A DNA stretch of 64,000 bases from NCBI GenBank assembly GCA_964036045.1, contig OZ038381.1, positions 118,746,343 to 118,810,342 on the forward strand, given 5' to 3'. This DNA is from Eutreptiella sp. 'Long Island Sound 2002' (taxonomy: Eukaryota > Euglenozoa > Euglenophyceae > Eutreptiales > Eutreptiaceae). The translations under genes and the position numbers were made by a program. Shown here one piece after another: positions 45,420-57,611 of the stretch (position 1 is the stretch's first letter; the number at the start of each line of letters is the position of its first letter). A model generated the notes under the pieces. It saw only the letters and a program-made list of their open reading frames with translations, had not been told where the DNA came from and did not search any database.

Positions 45420-47335
45420 ACCCGCGCCCACAGCACGTAGCCAGCGGGCCCCGACAGCCCGCCCAGAGGGCGGGCAGCCAGGGAAGGGAGGGCGCCTGAA
45501 CCCAGACGCCCCCCACCACCCCTGCGGCGCGCAGCCCCCACTAGGGCATGCGAGCCACGGGGCAAGTGCTGGGCCCCCACACCCGCACACCCGCGCCCAC
45601 AGCACGTGGGTAGCGGACCCCGACAGCCCGCCCAGGGGCCGGGCAACCGGGTGAGGGGGAGCGCCTGACCTCAGACGCCCCTCAAAACGGCGCAAGGCAC
45701 CCCCCCCGGGGACGCCCTTCCGCCACACCCGCAGCGCGCAACGACAGCTCGCAAGGGCGCACGCTGTGGGGACCGTGCTGGGTCCCCACGCCCACACCAA
45801 CCGCACCTGGGACACACGGGTAGCGAAACCCTGGCTGCCCGCCCCAGAGGACGGGCGGCCGGGGGAGGGACAGCGCCTGACACCAGACGCCCCTCGCAAC
45901 GATGGCAGGCCAGCCCCCCCAGGGACGTCCCCCACCAAGCCAGCGGCACGCAGCCCCCCCCAGGGTATGCGAGCCAAGGGAACAGTGCTGGGCCCCCACA
46001 CCCGCATACCCGCGCCCACAGCACGTGGGTAGCGGACCCCGACAGCCCGTCCAGAGGGCGGGCAGCCGGGGGAGGGGAAGCGCCTGAACTCAGACGCACC
46101 CCATAACGGCGAAAGGCACCCCCTCCGCAGACGCCCTTCCGCCGCCCCCACAGCAGGCAGCGACGGCTCGCAAGGGCACACGCTGTGGGGCCTGTGCTGG
46201 GTCCCCACGCCCACACCAACCGCACCCGGGACACACGGGCCGCGGAACCCCGCCTGCCCGCTCCAGAGGACGGGAGGCCGGAGGAGGGACAGCGCCTGAC
46301 ACCAGACGCCCCTCACAAGAGTGGATGGCCACCCCCCGGGGGACGGCCCCCGACCACCCCCGCGGCACGCAGCCCCCACAGGGCATGCAAGCCAAAGGGA
46401 CAGTGCTGGGCCCCCACACCCGCACACCCGCGCCCACAGCACGTTGGTAGCAGGCCCCAACAGCCCGCCCGGAGAGCGGGCAGCCGGGGGAGGGGGAGCG
46501 CCTGAACTCAGACGCCCCTCACAACGGTGAAAGGCACCCCCCCCCTGGGGACGCCATTCCGGCACCCCCGCACCAACCGCACCCGGGACACACGGGTCGC
46601 GGAACCCCGGCTGCCCGCCCCAGAGGACGAGCGGCCAGAAGAGGGACAGCGCATGACGCCAGACGCCCCTCCCAAAGGGGGAAGGCCACCCCCCCCCCGG
46701 GGACGACCCCCTATGGTACCCCGCCGCACACAGCCCCCCACAGGGCACGCAAGCCAAGGGGACAGTGCATGCTGGGCCCCGACACCCGCACACCCGCACC
46801 AACAGCACGTAGGTAGCGGACCCCGACGGCCCACCCAGAGGACGAAAAGCCGGGGGAGGTGGGGCGCCTGAACTCAGACGCCGCTCGCAGCGGCGGACGC
46901 AACACCCCCCGGGGCTCGCCCTTTCGCCTCCCCTGCAGCGCGCAACGACAGCCCACGAGGGCACACGCTGTGGGGCCGGTACTGGGTCCCCACGCCCACA
47001 CCAACCGCACCCGGGACCCACGGGTCGCGGAACCCTGGCCGCGAGCCCCCCAAAGGACGGGCAACAGGGGGAGGGACAGCGCCTGACACCAGACGCCCCT
47101 CGCAGCAGTGGAGGGCCACCTTCCCAGGACAGCCCCCCACCACCCCAACAGCAAGCGGGCCCCCACAGAGCATGCAAGCCAAGGGGACAGCGCTGGGCTC
47201 CCATGCCTGCGGGCCCGCGCCCACAGCACGCGGGTGGCGGACCCCGGCAGCCCCCTAGAAGAGGGCGGCCGGGGAGGGAGAGCGCCTGACCTCAGACGCC
47301 TTTCGCAACGGGGCGACCCATGCCACACGGGCGAC
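45420..47335. repeat. Sat-210 satellite, array 2, with ~420-bp higher-order period
   Basis: Units share blocks with array 1 (CCCACAGCACGTGGGTAGCGG, GGGGAGCGCCTGA, CAGACGCCCCTC, CACGCTGTGGGG). Two monomer types alternate, one with CAGCACGTGGGTAGCGG, near 45597, 46016, 46434, 46800 and 47217, and one with ACACGGGTCGCGGAACC between them. This gives mostly 418-420-bp dimers, with one shortened to ~366 bp. The array fades into LINE-B near 47335. Confidence 0.9.
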
Positions 47336-47491
47336 AGGGGGAGCGCCTAATGCCCACACGAGCACGGAGACACCAGCTCGCGGAGGCAGCGTTCGACCTC
47401 CCTCACCCATGCCCTGCCGCGCCCACAACACGTGCACCAGCCACGGAAATTCCGCACCCCGTCCCCTGCTCTCAGGCACAGCGACACAACA

Positions 47492-48463
47492 ATGGCGGAA
47501 CCTGCGGCCCCACGCAAGACACGCCCCCGGTCTCCGACGCTGGACGCGGCACACGAGGTCATCAGGGCGCTGGGACTCGGAGACAGCGAAGGGGACCCCC
47601 CACGGGAGGACGCGGGCGCGGACTCCGACCTTGAGATAATCCCAGAGCCCCCCGCGGGCAGCACGCCCGCGCAGCCCACGCCTCTGGCGGGCAGCGTGCC
47701 CGCCCTCTGCCCCGCGTGGAAGAGGGGCTACTGCACCGGAGAAGACTGGTGCCCCAAGCAACACCCCCAACGCAGCCCCAATGACGGAGCCCTGCCCGCG
47801 GTGGGGCACACGGCCGCACGCGCCGCCCTGCGCTACGGAGTGGCCCAGGGCTGGATTCTGGATGAGGGCGCGCGCGGCAGCGTGAACATCCAGGAGGCCG
47901 TCGGCCGGGTCGCCCACACGGGCCAAACGGAAGTCACCTTGCACACCCGGGGCCGCCACGGCGGACCGGCGCAGGGGATCGTTGTAGAGCCCACAGGAAT
48001 GGTGCTGGTCCTAGCGGCGGATGTGGTCCTTGGGGTGCTCCACGCATCCCGCGTGCAGCGCGCGCGCCCACAGTGGATAATCCAGGTGTACACCCCTCCG
48101 AGGGCGTGGCCCTTCTCCAAATGGGCGGTGTTCGCCGTCATGTGGCACCTGGCACCGGATGACACCCCCACAGGCAGCGCGGAGGAAATTGCCCGGGACC
48201 TCCAAGCCTGGCCGGCCGACCAGGATTTCCCCTGGTGCAGGCCCCAGGGCGGCCTCCCAGTGGCGCCCGCGGCCGAGGGGTTCAGCCTCGCGGCAAGCCT
48301 CGGGCGGCACCCCGACAAGAGCGCGCGCCACTTCCTGCAGACAAGGACGGTCCCAGCCCCCCCGCCAGACTCCGAGTGGCGATGGGACGCAGGGGGGGGC
48401 GCAACCGCTGCCGGACCCCTGGATCCTCCCGCTGTGGTGCTCACCCACGGGCACCCTGGCTAA
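47492..48463 (+). CDS. LINE-B first protein with CCCH zinc finger
   Basis: This frame of about 323 codons starts at ATG 47492; the frame is open earlier from a GTG. Residues 1-70 are acidic and Pro/Ala-rich. Residues 73-91 form a CCCH finger (C-x7-C-x5-C-x3-H, starting CPAWKRGYC), a fold that usually binds RNA. A globular part follows with strands of Val/Leu/Ile and PQWIIQVYTPP. RNA binding would suit a LINE ORF1 protein, but this is inference. The frame ends at a TAA, and protein-like sequence continues in other frames downstream, so the real product may have been longer. Confidence 0.6.
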   Translation: MAEPAAPRKTRPRSPTLDAAHEVIRALGLGDSEGDPPREDAGADSDLEIIPEPPAGSTPAQPTPLAGSVPALCPAWKRGYCTGEDWCPKQHPQRSPNDGALPAVGHTAARAALRYGVAQGWILDEGARGSVNIQEAVGRVAHTGQTEVTLHTRGRHGGPAQGIVVEPTGMVLVLAADVVLGVLHASRVQRARPQWIIQVYTPPRAWPFSKWAVFAVMWHLAPDDTPTGSAEEIARDLQAWPADQDFPWCRPQGGLPVAPAAEGFSLAASLGRHPDKSARHFLQTRTVPAPPPDSEWRWDAGGGATAAGPLDPPAVVLTHGHPG

Positions 48464-50592
48464 TGCCGCCCAAGCCGTCAAGGGGGCCTTCCCACAGCCA
48501 CAACTCCCCGGCGTGCCCCTGCTCCGCAGCCTGCAGGCGGGAGCGGCCTGGATACGGTGAAGGGAGGAGGACGGGCGCCCGAGCCCGTATTTCCCCCTGG
48601 TGCAGGGCCAGGGGCTACTCCACGCCGAGGGCATGGGGACCCTGGAGTAGGGGGCGATTGTGCCCGACACAACATGCAGGTGGATCACTGTGGCAGGCCC
48701 GCAGCCCATGCGATCGCCACCGGCGTGCCAGCACCTCCTACGGGCGGTCCCCCACTTGGCCCCCCGCCACGCCCTCACAAGGGAAGTGTGGAGCGCAATG
48801 CTCAGCGACCCCAGGCAGTGGATGATGAACCCGGGTGCACGGTACCTGCGGGGACCGGTGCTCGAGCAGCCCACGGCCCCCACACCCGGGGTCTGCCACG
48901 CCCTGCACAGGGCGTCGGCCCTTACGGAACAGCTCACCGACGAGGTGCTGGACGTTGCGCTGGAGCTGCTGCGGGTGCTCTACCTGCAAACCCAAAAACC
49001 GCCTGGGCTGCCTGGGGTTGCAGCGCCGCGTCGAGGCCGCCCACCCGGGAGGCCTGGTGGAACAGGGGCGAACACTCCACAACCTGTCCACCGGGCAGGG
49101 CCATAGGTACCTGCACCAACTCCTCTTCCTCCCCCAGACGGCCCTGGAGCACCACCGACAGAACCCGTACCACACGCATCCGGAGCACCTGGGCGCGCAG
49201 AGCTTCCCGCAGCTGGCCCCGCCCGCCCTCCCGCCGAGGCAGATTTCAGAAACGCTGCAACAGGGGCCCCCGCCCGACACAGCCACCACAGTACAGCAGA
49301 GGGGAAGCAGCAACGCGGACAGGGCCGAGCCAGACCCCAGAAACTGCGGAGCGGTGGCCTGGACAGCAGCCTGCAGGCACCTCGCCCGGGACACCGCGGG
49401 GCTTAGGCAATACAGGCCAACGGACCGCACGGCGCTGGTGTCCACGGTCGCAGCTGTCACCATGGAACCCGTGGCGCCGTGGCCCGCGCAACTGCTGCCC
49501 CACGTCCCCTGCCGAGACACGCGGCCCCACCAGGCAGCCACAACGTACACACCGACGGCACCCCTCACGGTATGTCGCCACGGCGGCGCTACTGGCAGAC
49601 ACCAGGGAGAGTTTTGTCCACCGGCACGGCCCGGCGCAGATCGCAGGGAGCATACAAAGGCCGCTGCGCGACGGGCCCCACCCGTGGCACGCCACACTCC
49701 GCGAGCGCACCCGCGTCAGGGACGCTGGTGGCGGCGCAGCCCCTCCCGGGCCTCAGCAGGCAGAAGCGCTGGTGGTGCAGGCGGCGGCCTACCACGCCAT
49801 CCTGCACGGCCACGCCGGAGGGTACCGGTCCCACATCCCCGCCGGGGGCCGCTGGACCGTCTGGCACGGCACCGCCAGGCAGGGGGCATTCCCGCCCCAT
49901 GTGGACTGGCATCAGGGGCTCACCCAGGCCTACTATATGACGGCGGACCCATGGCCGCTAGGAGTCCTGCTACACACCGTCAGCGCCCCAAGCAAGAGGC
50001 AGGAACCGGGGCGGGCCAATCCCCCCGCACTGGTGTGGAGCCCCGACCCGTAGGAGCATCTACGGGCCGCATGGCAGGGAGACGCCATCAGGGCCAGGGA
50101 CGTCCCAGACCTCCACGCAGAGCCAATCACGCACGCCCACCCGGCGGCTACCCTGGCGGTGGTTCAACAGAAACAGCAGAACCCGCAGTGGGTAGTTTGT
50201 ATGTGCAGCCCGGTGGACGCGCACATCGCCATCTGCGACCCTGAGCGCCTGCCGGGGCCCGAGGCCGTCATCAGCGTGGCGGACTGCGCTCGCATGATCG
50301 TCAAGGCGCTGCGGGAGGGCGAACACCACGCCCTCCTGCTCCAAGTCCACCTGAAGGACAACGCCAAGGCAGCAAAGCCGGGGGTGTGGCCAACAGTGGC
50401 GCAGCCCGCCGACCTAGAGCTCCAGCTGGCGTTGGCGACCACAGCGTACCACTGGCTACAAGCCTTCCACGACCCGCGCCCGCGACACGAGCCCTCGATG
50501 CTGCGGCCCCGGGCCGCGCGCTGGCGCCACACACCGCTCCGCCGGCCAACTAGCCCTTCAACCCAGCGCCGGAGGGCGCCATTCGAAAGTCA
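48464..50592 (+). pseudogene. LINE-B region between first finger and endonuclease, broken frames
   Basis: Successive frames carry protein-like sequence: about 48660-49010, then 48990-49580 in another frame, then 49560-50592 in a third, which contains one in-frame TAG at 50051-50053. The pieces are rich in Leu, Ala, Gln and His with helical stretches. No known domain is recognised. Together they look like one protein that lost its frame at two or three places. Whether they belong to ORF1 or to the N-terminal part of ORF2 is unclear. Confidence 0.45.
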
Positions 50593-52163
50593 GTGCCGCT
50601 CCCCCCGGCACAGGGGGCCACGGAGCCAACGAAATGCCCCCTATGTGCAGAAAAGTACTACACAAGCGGGGCGATGCTGGAACACCTGGCGTGGCACGCG
50701 GTGCACGCCGCCGCCCGGGTGGACGACAAGGAGGCGGCCTCCCAGATCCTCCAGGGGGGGGCACCGAGGTCCCCGTGGCATGCCCCGTATTCCCCGCACC
50801 CAACCGCCCCGGGCGCCCGGCTACGCGGAGGGCGAGGAGGAGGCGCCCAGAGCGGCCCCGGGGGCTTGCGGTGCAGCCAAACAAGAATCCATCCCCGCGG
50901 GACCGGCCCCCCTTGCCCCCCTGTGGGCCCCGCTGGGAACGGGCTCTCCACACCCCATGGCCCCAGCACATCCAAGGGATCTGGCTGGTCCAGCGCACGC
51001 AGCGGCAATGCCGATGGGGGACAGCTCACTGCAGGAGGACGCGGCGGACGACGCCCTATGGCTCCTCCCATGGGACCTGCGCAACGGCCTCGTCCCACCA
51101 GACCGGTCCCTCCAGGACGGGCACCGGCGGCGCCGGGGGCCGGCGGCCTGTACCGACAAGGAGCACCTCATCACCGGCATGCTACCCCGGGGAGGGGGCT
51201 TTACCATCATGCTCCAGGGAAACAGGGATCGTCACCCTGGCGCAGGATATGCCCGTGGCCGCGGCGCTCCAGGAAAAGGGGTACACCCCCTTCTTCAGCA
51301 GCCGGCTGGCAGAGACAGGGGCCACCTCCACCTCGAGAGGGGGAGGCCTCCTTACCGCGGTCAGCAGCAAGTACGTGGCCGAGCACGAGGTGTTCAGTTT
51401 CACGAAAACCGTCCCCGGGAAGGCCGCGGCCCTGGAGATCCGCACGGACGGGGGAGGCCTCACCCTCATAAACGTCCACCGACCGCAGGCAGGCTGCTCC
51501 CCATGGGCGGGAAGGGCGGCGTTCTGAGCCAACATACAAATGTATGCCACGGCGCGCAGCCTTGGTGGGTGACACCCGGTGCTCATCGCTGGCGACACCA
51601 ACATCTACATGGATGCCATGACCATCCCGGCCACGGAGCACTTCAAGGTGGGCTGGGAGGACTGCGGTTTCCGGAGGTTCACGGCAGGCGGCGTGGAGGA
51701 CATGACCCCCACGCTTCACGTGTCCCGACACAGGATGGACACCTTCCTGGTCAGCGAGCCCCTCCTGCCGCGGTCCCTGCGGGGGAGCGTCTGGGCCTGC
51801 GGCATGGCACACCCCAAAGTCGTCGGGTCGGACCGCCTCCCGATCCGCCTGGCCCTGCCAGGCCTCCTCAACGCGGCAGGGCACGCGGCGATGCCGACGC
51901 CCTACAGCCACACGGAGGGCCGCCTCCTCCCGTACGACAACAAGGCCGCGCATGTCCGACGCTGCCTGTGGGCGGCAGTCATCGCCGCACAGGATGAGCC
52001 CTCCCTGGCGCCCTGGCTGGGCCCCGCAGAGCAGCAAGCCTACGGGTCCATGCCCGCAGCCGCAGTGGACAAGGTGTTCGAACACCTCCACGCGGCGCAT
52101 GACGCCCTGGCCCAAGTGGTGGGACGCCGGCAGCTGTCCCCAGCAGGGACGAACCCGGCGTGA
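50593..52163 (+). pseudogene. LINE-B ORF2 N-terminal part: C2H2 finger and APE endonuclease
   Basis: A C2H2 finger (CPLC, then H-x3-H, from 50635) comes first, followed by a Pro/Gly-rich linker with frameshifts. The endonuclease starts near 51225 with a TLAQD step where QE is usual. RGGGLLTAV, a TGA at 51525-51527, LIAGDTN (Asp at 51594) and DTFLVS follow. GSDRLPI is the last catalytic motif, where the essential His of GSDH is Arg (codon CGC, 51834-51836). His CAC to Arg CGC is one transition. The changed His, the Glu-to-Asp change and the stop make target nicking by this copy unlikely. Confidence 0.7.
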
Positions 52164-52496
52164 GGGGACCCCCCTGAGAGCAGGAAACGGCTCCAGGCGG
52201 CTATCCTCAGCTACAACACCCTGGCAGCGAGCGCGCCGGCAGCATACCAGGTGGACGTGGCACGGCATGGAATCCAATCGGAGGCAGCGCTCCGGCTCAG
52301 GGAGCAGCTGCGAGGTGCGTTGCCCGGATTCCGCCCGGCCACGCAGGGCCGGCTACAGGAGGAGCTGGAGAGGCAAGCAGCCGCCCTCGAAGAGGACATC
52401 CGCCACTTGCGCCCACTCCTGGCGGCTGACCACAAGCGCGCCATCAAAGATATCTGGCAGCGTCACGCCTAGGACATCGCCCAGTGGTGAGAAGCC

Positions 52497-54366
52497 ATGC
52501 GGAAGGCCATGGAGGTAGAGGCCCCGGGCTCGTCGGGCCTCTGGAACGTGCGGGTTCCCAACACCCAAACGCTCCTCACAGAGGCCCACGACGTGATGTT
52601 CGCGGTTCGCCCCTTCTGGCGGGAACTGTATGACAAACGCCCGGTGGACCTTCTCGGCTTGCAGGCGGTCTCCAGCCGCCACGTGCCCCGGGTCCCTGAG
52701 GGGGCCCGGGCCCAGGTCCAGCAGTATTCCTTGCAGGTCCTGCAGTCCGCCCTGGACAAGGCCGATGGCAAGGTTCCAGGTCCCAACCACGTGGAGGCGC
52801 GTCTCATCAAGGCCCCCCCGGCACCCGTCCAGTGGGTCCTAGTCCACTCCTACCGGGCCATCTTCCGCGGCGCCCCGCCGTCGATGCACTGGAGAGACGC
52901 GCACATCTGGCTCAGCCCCAAGGTTCCAGGCTCTGCCAGACTGGACGACTACAGGCCCATAGCCCTGGGCCAGCTGGACATGAAGCTGCTCACGGGCCCC
53001 CTCAGCCAGCGCATCACAGAGGTGCTCACGCGGCACGGAGTGGTCAGCGACTGGCAACAGGGGGCCCTCTCCGGCTCCAGCACCGGCCCTCTCCTGTTCA
53101 TGGCGCAGCAGCAGCTCCAACGGGGAAGGCCCAACTACGTATTCTCCTTCGACGCCCGCAAGGCTGTCGACACCGCCCCGCACGGCGCCCTCCAGCTCAT
53201 CTTACGCCACCTCTCCGTGCCGCCAGAGGTCATCGACCTCCTGCTCCTCCTCCACACGTGCTCGTGGCTGCGCATCGGTATTGCGCACGGGATGATACAG
53301 CCCGTCCACATGCTGCGCGGCGTCCGGCAGAACAACCCTGAAAGCCCCCTGCTGTACGCCGTCCTCCTGGAGCCCCTGCTCAGGGCCCAGGGGCCCGCCT
53401 GCGTCCGCCCGGAGAGGCCGAAAGGGGCCTCATCCAGGCCTATAAAGACGACCTGCTGGTAGTGGCCCACACGCTGCAGCACTTCGTCGAGGGTGTGGAG
53501 GCAGTGGCCGCGTACCTGGGGATGATGAGCATGGAGCTCAATGCTTGCAAGTGCGCCATGGCCACCACAGAGGGTGTCCTGGGCCTGCAGCTGCGCCTCT
53601 GTCCCCACCTGGAAAACCCACGGCACTGGGTGCCGGCGGCGGACTCCGTCCCCTACCTGGGACTCCAGCTGCAGCCAGACGGGGAGTTCTCCCTGCAGCG
53701 CACACACCGCCTGCGCCTGGCGGCGGTGCACCACTGGTGCCTCAACACCCTCGCGCCGCCGAAAGTGGTACAGGACGTCATTCTGGCGATTCTGCGGGGA
53801 GTGACGCAATATGTTGCCCCCTTCATCGCCGACGACTCCAACACCGCATGCCACCTGGACCGCATCACGGTCCAGGTCGCGAAAGACAGGGGGCGTTACG
53901 CCTTCGACGCCTCGCGGGACAGCCTGCAGGATGACCGGACCCTGGGGCTTACGAGAGTGCCAACACGGTGTCAGCAGGCAGCCGTGGCCCTCGTGGGCAC
54001 ACTCGTCCACCAACGCTTGGCCTCCGTGCGCGCTGAGGTCACCAGGATGCTCTGGGAGATCGCCAGTGCGCAAGGCATATGCCACGAGGTGCACTACCCC
54101 GTCCAAGAATTCACAACCCTGGCAGGGGGCGACTGGGTCCACCGCATACCCCGGGCCCTGGCCACCCTGGGAGTGGGCCTCCACAACCCCCTTGCGTGCC
54201 CCAGGGCAGCCCACGTCCAACTACAGTCCCCCGCGGGCAACATTGTAACGCTGCGCACCGCCAAGCTGCGGCACCGCGACACGTGCTGCCTGGCGGTGCC
54301 ACACACGACGCCGTGGCATGGGCAACACGGGCCGCACCACTCTTTCCCGACAACGACGACCCGTGA
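52497..54366 (+). pseudogene. LINE-B reverse transcriptase, frameshifted
   Basis: The first frame (52497-53461) begins at ATG and gives DYRPIALG, SFDARKAVDT (first catalytic Asp), then GVRQNNPESPLLY, where GVRQGCPLSPLLF is typical. A one-base shift near 53420 leads to the second frame, which contains AYKDD at 53438-53452. That is the polymerase site, with Lys where Ala or Val is usual, followed by a thumb-like region to about 54366. The order and spacing of motifs are those of LINE RTs. The shift separates the catalytic residues, so no active enzyme can be made without correction. Confidence 0.8.
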
Positions 54367-54375
54367 CCCACGGCG

Positions 54376-55912
54376 GTGCGGGAATGCCTCAACCAGTGCG
54401 CCGCTGAACACCTTCACTGCTGCCGCCGCGAGCAGGGGCCCACTGACCACCCGAGATGGCGCGACGCTTTGGTCCACCTTTTCCACACCACCGGCACGCG
54501 GGACCCCCGCCTGAGGCTCATCCACCCCACGAGGGCTAGGCCGACCGCACACACTGGGCCAGGGGTGACCCCTAACGGCCTGCATTTCCACGTTGGGGGC
54601 TACCGCCGTCGGGGCAGCCTATCCCTCCCCACACAGGGGGCAGCATACCACCCACCGGCGGCCCTCCTGTACTTCCTCCGCGACGTACTCGCGGACGGTG
54701 AGCAGTGGGTGATAGTGCAGGTGGGGGCAGGCCAGCCCAGGCCAAGTGGGCTCCCCCTCGGCACAGCCCTGCTGGTAGTTACGGAGGTGCCGCACGACCC
54801 ACACATGGCAGTGCACGCGCTGGAGGACCAGCCAGAGGACACGGGTGACCTGGTGGTACACCAGCGCGGAGGCCCGGCGTGGCTCAGGGAACATGTGACA
54901 GCGCTTTGGTCCTGGGCAAGCACGATCGCTAGGGCAGAGGTCAGACTACATGACCGGCCAGCAGCCCGCCCTGGCGACACCGGGGCGCTGAGCATGGACC
55001 AACTGACCCCCAGCCACCCCGACGTCCGGTGGCACTCCGCCAACCTCAATGCGGGATGGCTCAGCCCCACCGGGTAGTACTGGATCCCGGAGGCCTGGGA
55101 CCACACCTCCTCCGATGCGTCGGGGGGCGGGCCCTGCAAGCACGCCAAAAGCGTCGCTCTCGCCGCACGTGGGCAGTGGCCATCTCGGGCACGGTGCCCG
55201 GCGGGGAGGGGGTGGCCGCCTCCCTCCCCCTGCAATACGGCGCCCACCAGCCATTTGTCCGTACGGTGGACGCTGAAGTCATCCTCCACCTCCTGCGACA
55301 CGCGGATCGCGAGCGGGCCACGGGGGTCCCTGCGGGCGCGACGAAGGTAGTCAACCAGATGCCCCTGCAATGGCCCCAGGACCGCCTGCGCGCGCGAGGG
55401 CAACACACCGAGCACCCTTTTTGGTACGCCCAAGCCACCTCCCATCACAGCAACGCCCTACTACACAAGGCGGACTGGGCAGCGTCCCAGGACACCGTCC
55501 TACAGAACACGCCCCCGGGCGCCAGCCACGCCCAGCTCAGAGTCGCCAGTCATGACGGACACCGAGACCTACGGCCCCCCACGATGCGGACACTCGGAGC
55601 GGTCGCGTAGCGGGCACAGAGGGACCATGCGCTGACGCACCGAGGACACACACCCCTGGGCGCAGCCCACGCCACAGCCTATGTCCACGCCCGGGGCCTC
55701 ACCGTGACGGCCACCAACCAGCGGGCGCTGCGGGCCAGGGACAGCCACACGCCGGTGCAACGCAGGCTCCGCGTCCGAAAGGAGCGGCTCTCCGGCGTTG
55801 CCCTCCTTCGCAGCTGTGCCTACTCTGCGGCGGCCCGGGGGAGACCCCGGTGCACATGCACGTGGGATGCGCCCACTCGAGGGTCCTCTGGCCCCACTAC
55901 CGCCAGGCAGTG
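54376..55912 (+). pseudogene. LINE-B C-terminal part with CCHC-type knuckle
   Basis: Protein-like sequence continues in three frames. A segment near 55180-55330 (AVAISGT, then GGEGVAASL, then DAEVILHLLRH) faintly resembles an RNase H core, with the Glu helix kept and the first Asp not evident. This is a weak call. Near the end, C-x2-C-x8-H-x4-C (55817-55870) forms the knuckle that often closes LINE ORF2 proteins, followed by VLWPHYRQAV. Stops at 55075 and several shifts break the chain. Confidence 0.55.
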
Positions 55913-56295
55913 CAAGAGGCGGCCGCCACCTCCCGGCCGGGGACCAGGCTCTATGGGTGGCCTCGTGGCGCTCCGCGGGTGCCGCATGGACAGAAGTCTT
56001 CTGCTCTGGGCTGGTAGGCAGCAGGGGCGCAGCTCTGCGCAAAAGCCCGCTACACCACATGCTCGGGCTTGGGGATTTCGCGTTGCAGCTTCGCAACCAC
56101 CGGCTGGAGCAACTCCTCCGCGAGCCCCTAGGCGCGGCGGCCCGGGTGCACCGATGGCTCACCGCGGCAGAGGGCAGCTGCCCCCCCCCTTTTTTTTTTG
56201 CTCTGTGCATCCCTGGGTTACCCCTGGGGTGCTAAGGTGCCCCCCCTCTCCCCCACGCCCTGGCAAGGACTTCGTAGCCTCCCTCCGTGTGGTGA

Positions 56296-57389
56296 ATGGC
56301 ACCCTGGATTGCCCGCCGCAAGAAGACCCCCACCCGTAACGGGACCTGCTGGGGGTTTCTCGAAGCACCTATAAGACGGCCTCTTCCCACCGTGGATTAT
56401 CGGGCGCGGCTCCATGACCAAATGGGAGGCCCGTATAGTGGGCGAGGAGTGGGCGCGCGAATGGGGCTGGTGGTGCGCTGCCACGCGCGCCCCCGAGGCC
56501 CCCGCCAACGATACGCCGCCATCCTGCTCGAGGGGTGGAAGCCGCACACCTGGCCACGGGCCACCATGATCCGCGGGGCAGGTCCGAACCACCCGTGGGA
56601 CGCGGCGGCAGAAAAATGGCTACAAGGGGCCCCGCAGCCACAAGTGGGGTGGAGTGGGGACGTGTCCTCGCTCATCCGAGCGCCCCTCCCCCCCCCGCAT
56701 CGTCCTCCACACCGCCAACGTGCTCCGAGCCACGAGATACACACATGGGGACGCGACGCGGCCACCATCCGGTCGCTCCCCCCGGAGGGCAGAGCCGCCC
56801 GGCTTACCGTGGCGCACTTAAAAAATGGCAGGCCTGTGTACGATGACGCCCTGTCCCGGCTGGGCGACATGCTCCCTACCAACCTTGCAGCCGCTCTGCG
56901 CCAGGAGCTAGACAGCTGCGAAGGGCTGCGGCCAGGGTGGGAGGCGGTCGCGGACGGCAACCTACTGGCCCTCCCCCACCAGGACGCCGCGGACGTGTGC
57001 CAGTGGGGCGCTCTGGTGCTCCACCTCGCTGGGCGCCACACGTATATGGCGACCCCCCCCCGGGGGCACCCCCACCCGGCGTGGGATGACCTCATCGCCG
57101 CCTTCCAGGACCAGGGGATTCTCCCTGACGACACGTGGCAGGAGGTCCGGCAGAAGACGCTCGGCAGGGACTATACCGGCGCCTCGTCCGCGCCCGTTTG
57201 CTAGAGCTCCGGGACCCCCTTCGCCAGCGGTGGGACCACCTCTGGCTCCGCCGTCTCGGCCCCTTGGCGCCGCCGTACCACCTCCCAGACACCTGTCACC
57301 TCTGCCGGGAATGCGACACAGTATCCTCTGCAGCGCCGACGGGCGCCAACAGGTGCGTGCAGTGCTCCCAGGTGGCCGCATGCCCCTGA
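56296..57389 (+). pseudogene. Unrecognised protein relic with C-terminal Cys pairs
   Basis: A frame at 56296-57204 encodes about 300 residues, with a basic start, a Trp-containing middle (RYAAILLEGWKPH) and helical parts (DNLAAALRQEL-like). After a shift near 57170 the frame 57135-57389 continues with RRLVRARLLELRDPL and a Cys-rich end (CHLCREC, then CVQC). Basic helix plus Cys pairs resembles the end of a LINE protein, but no catalytic motif is present. I cannot assign it. It lies between LINE-B and another unassigned frame. Confidence 0.4.
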
Positions 57390-57611
57390 CCAGCACCACC
57401 CGCGGGCCCGCACAGACGCACTGAAGAGGAGACTTGGCACCGGCGCATCAAGGGCGCACACGCCCCCTCACACAAACGCGCGGGCCCCGCGGGCGCCGCC
57501 TTCCTGTAGATCCACGTGCACCTGCGGAACCCCGCGTCCTTCGCGCACCTGTCGCACGTGTTCCCGCCCTGACCCCCGCCCGCTGCCGCGCTTTGCAGAG
57601 CCCGCAGCACC

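Larger units (their letters stand above)
47340..56240 (+). mobile_element. LINE-B: decayed APE-type non-LTR retrotransposon
   Basis: A chain of + strand frames gives a CCCH finger protein, then a C2H2 finger, APE-like endonuclease, RT and a C-terminal knuckle, in LINE order. Frameshifts and stops break it at many points, so this copy is not autonomous as read. The left end joins Sat-210. The right end is not marked by a clear tail, although a T10 run occurs near 56190. The frequent single-base shifts in GC-rich DNA may partly be sequencing errors. Confidence 0.75.

Noticed and set aside
45342-47204. A minus-strand frame of 620 codons across Sat-210 array 2.
   Set aside because: Same reason: a 210/420-bp period divisible by three in stop-poor DNA.
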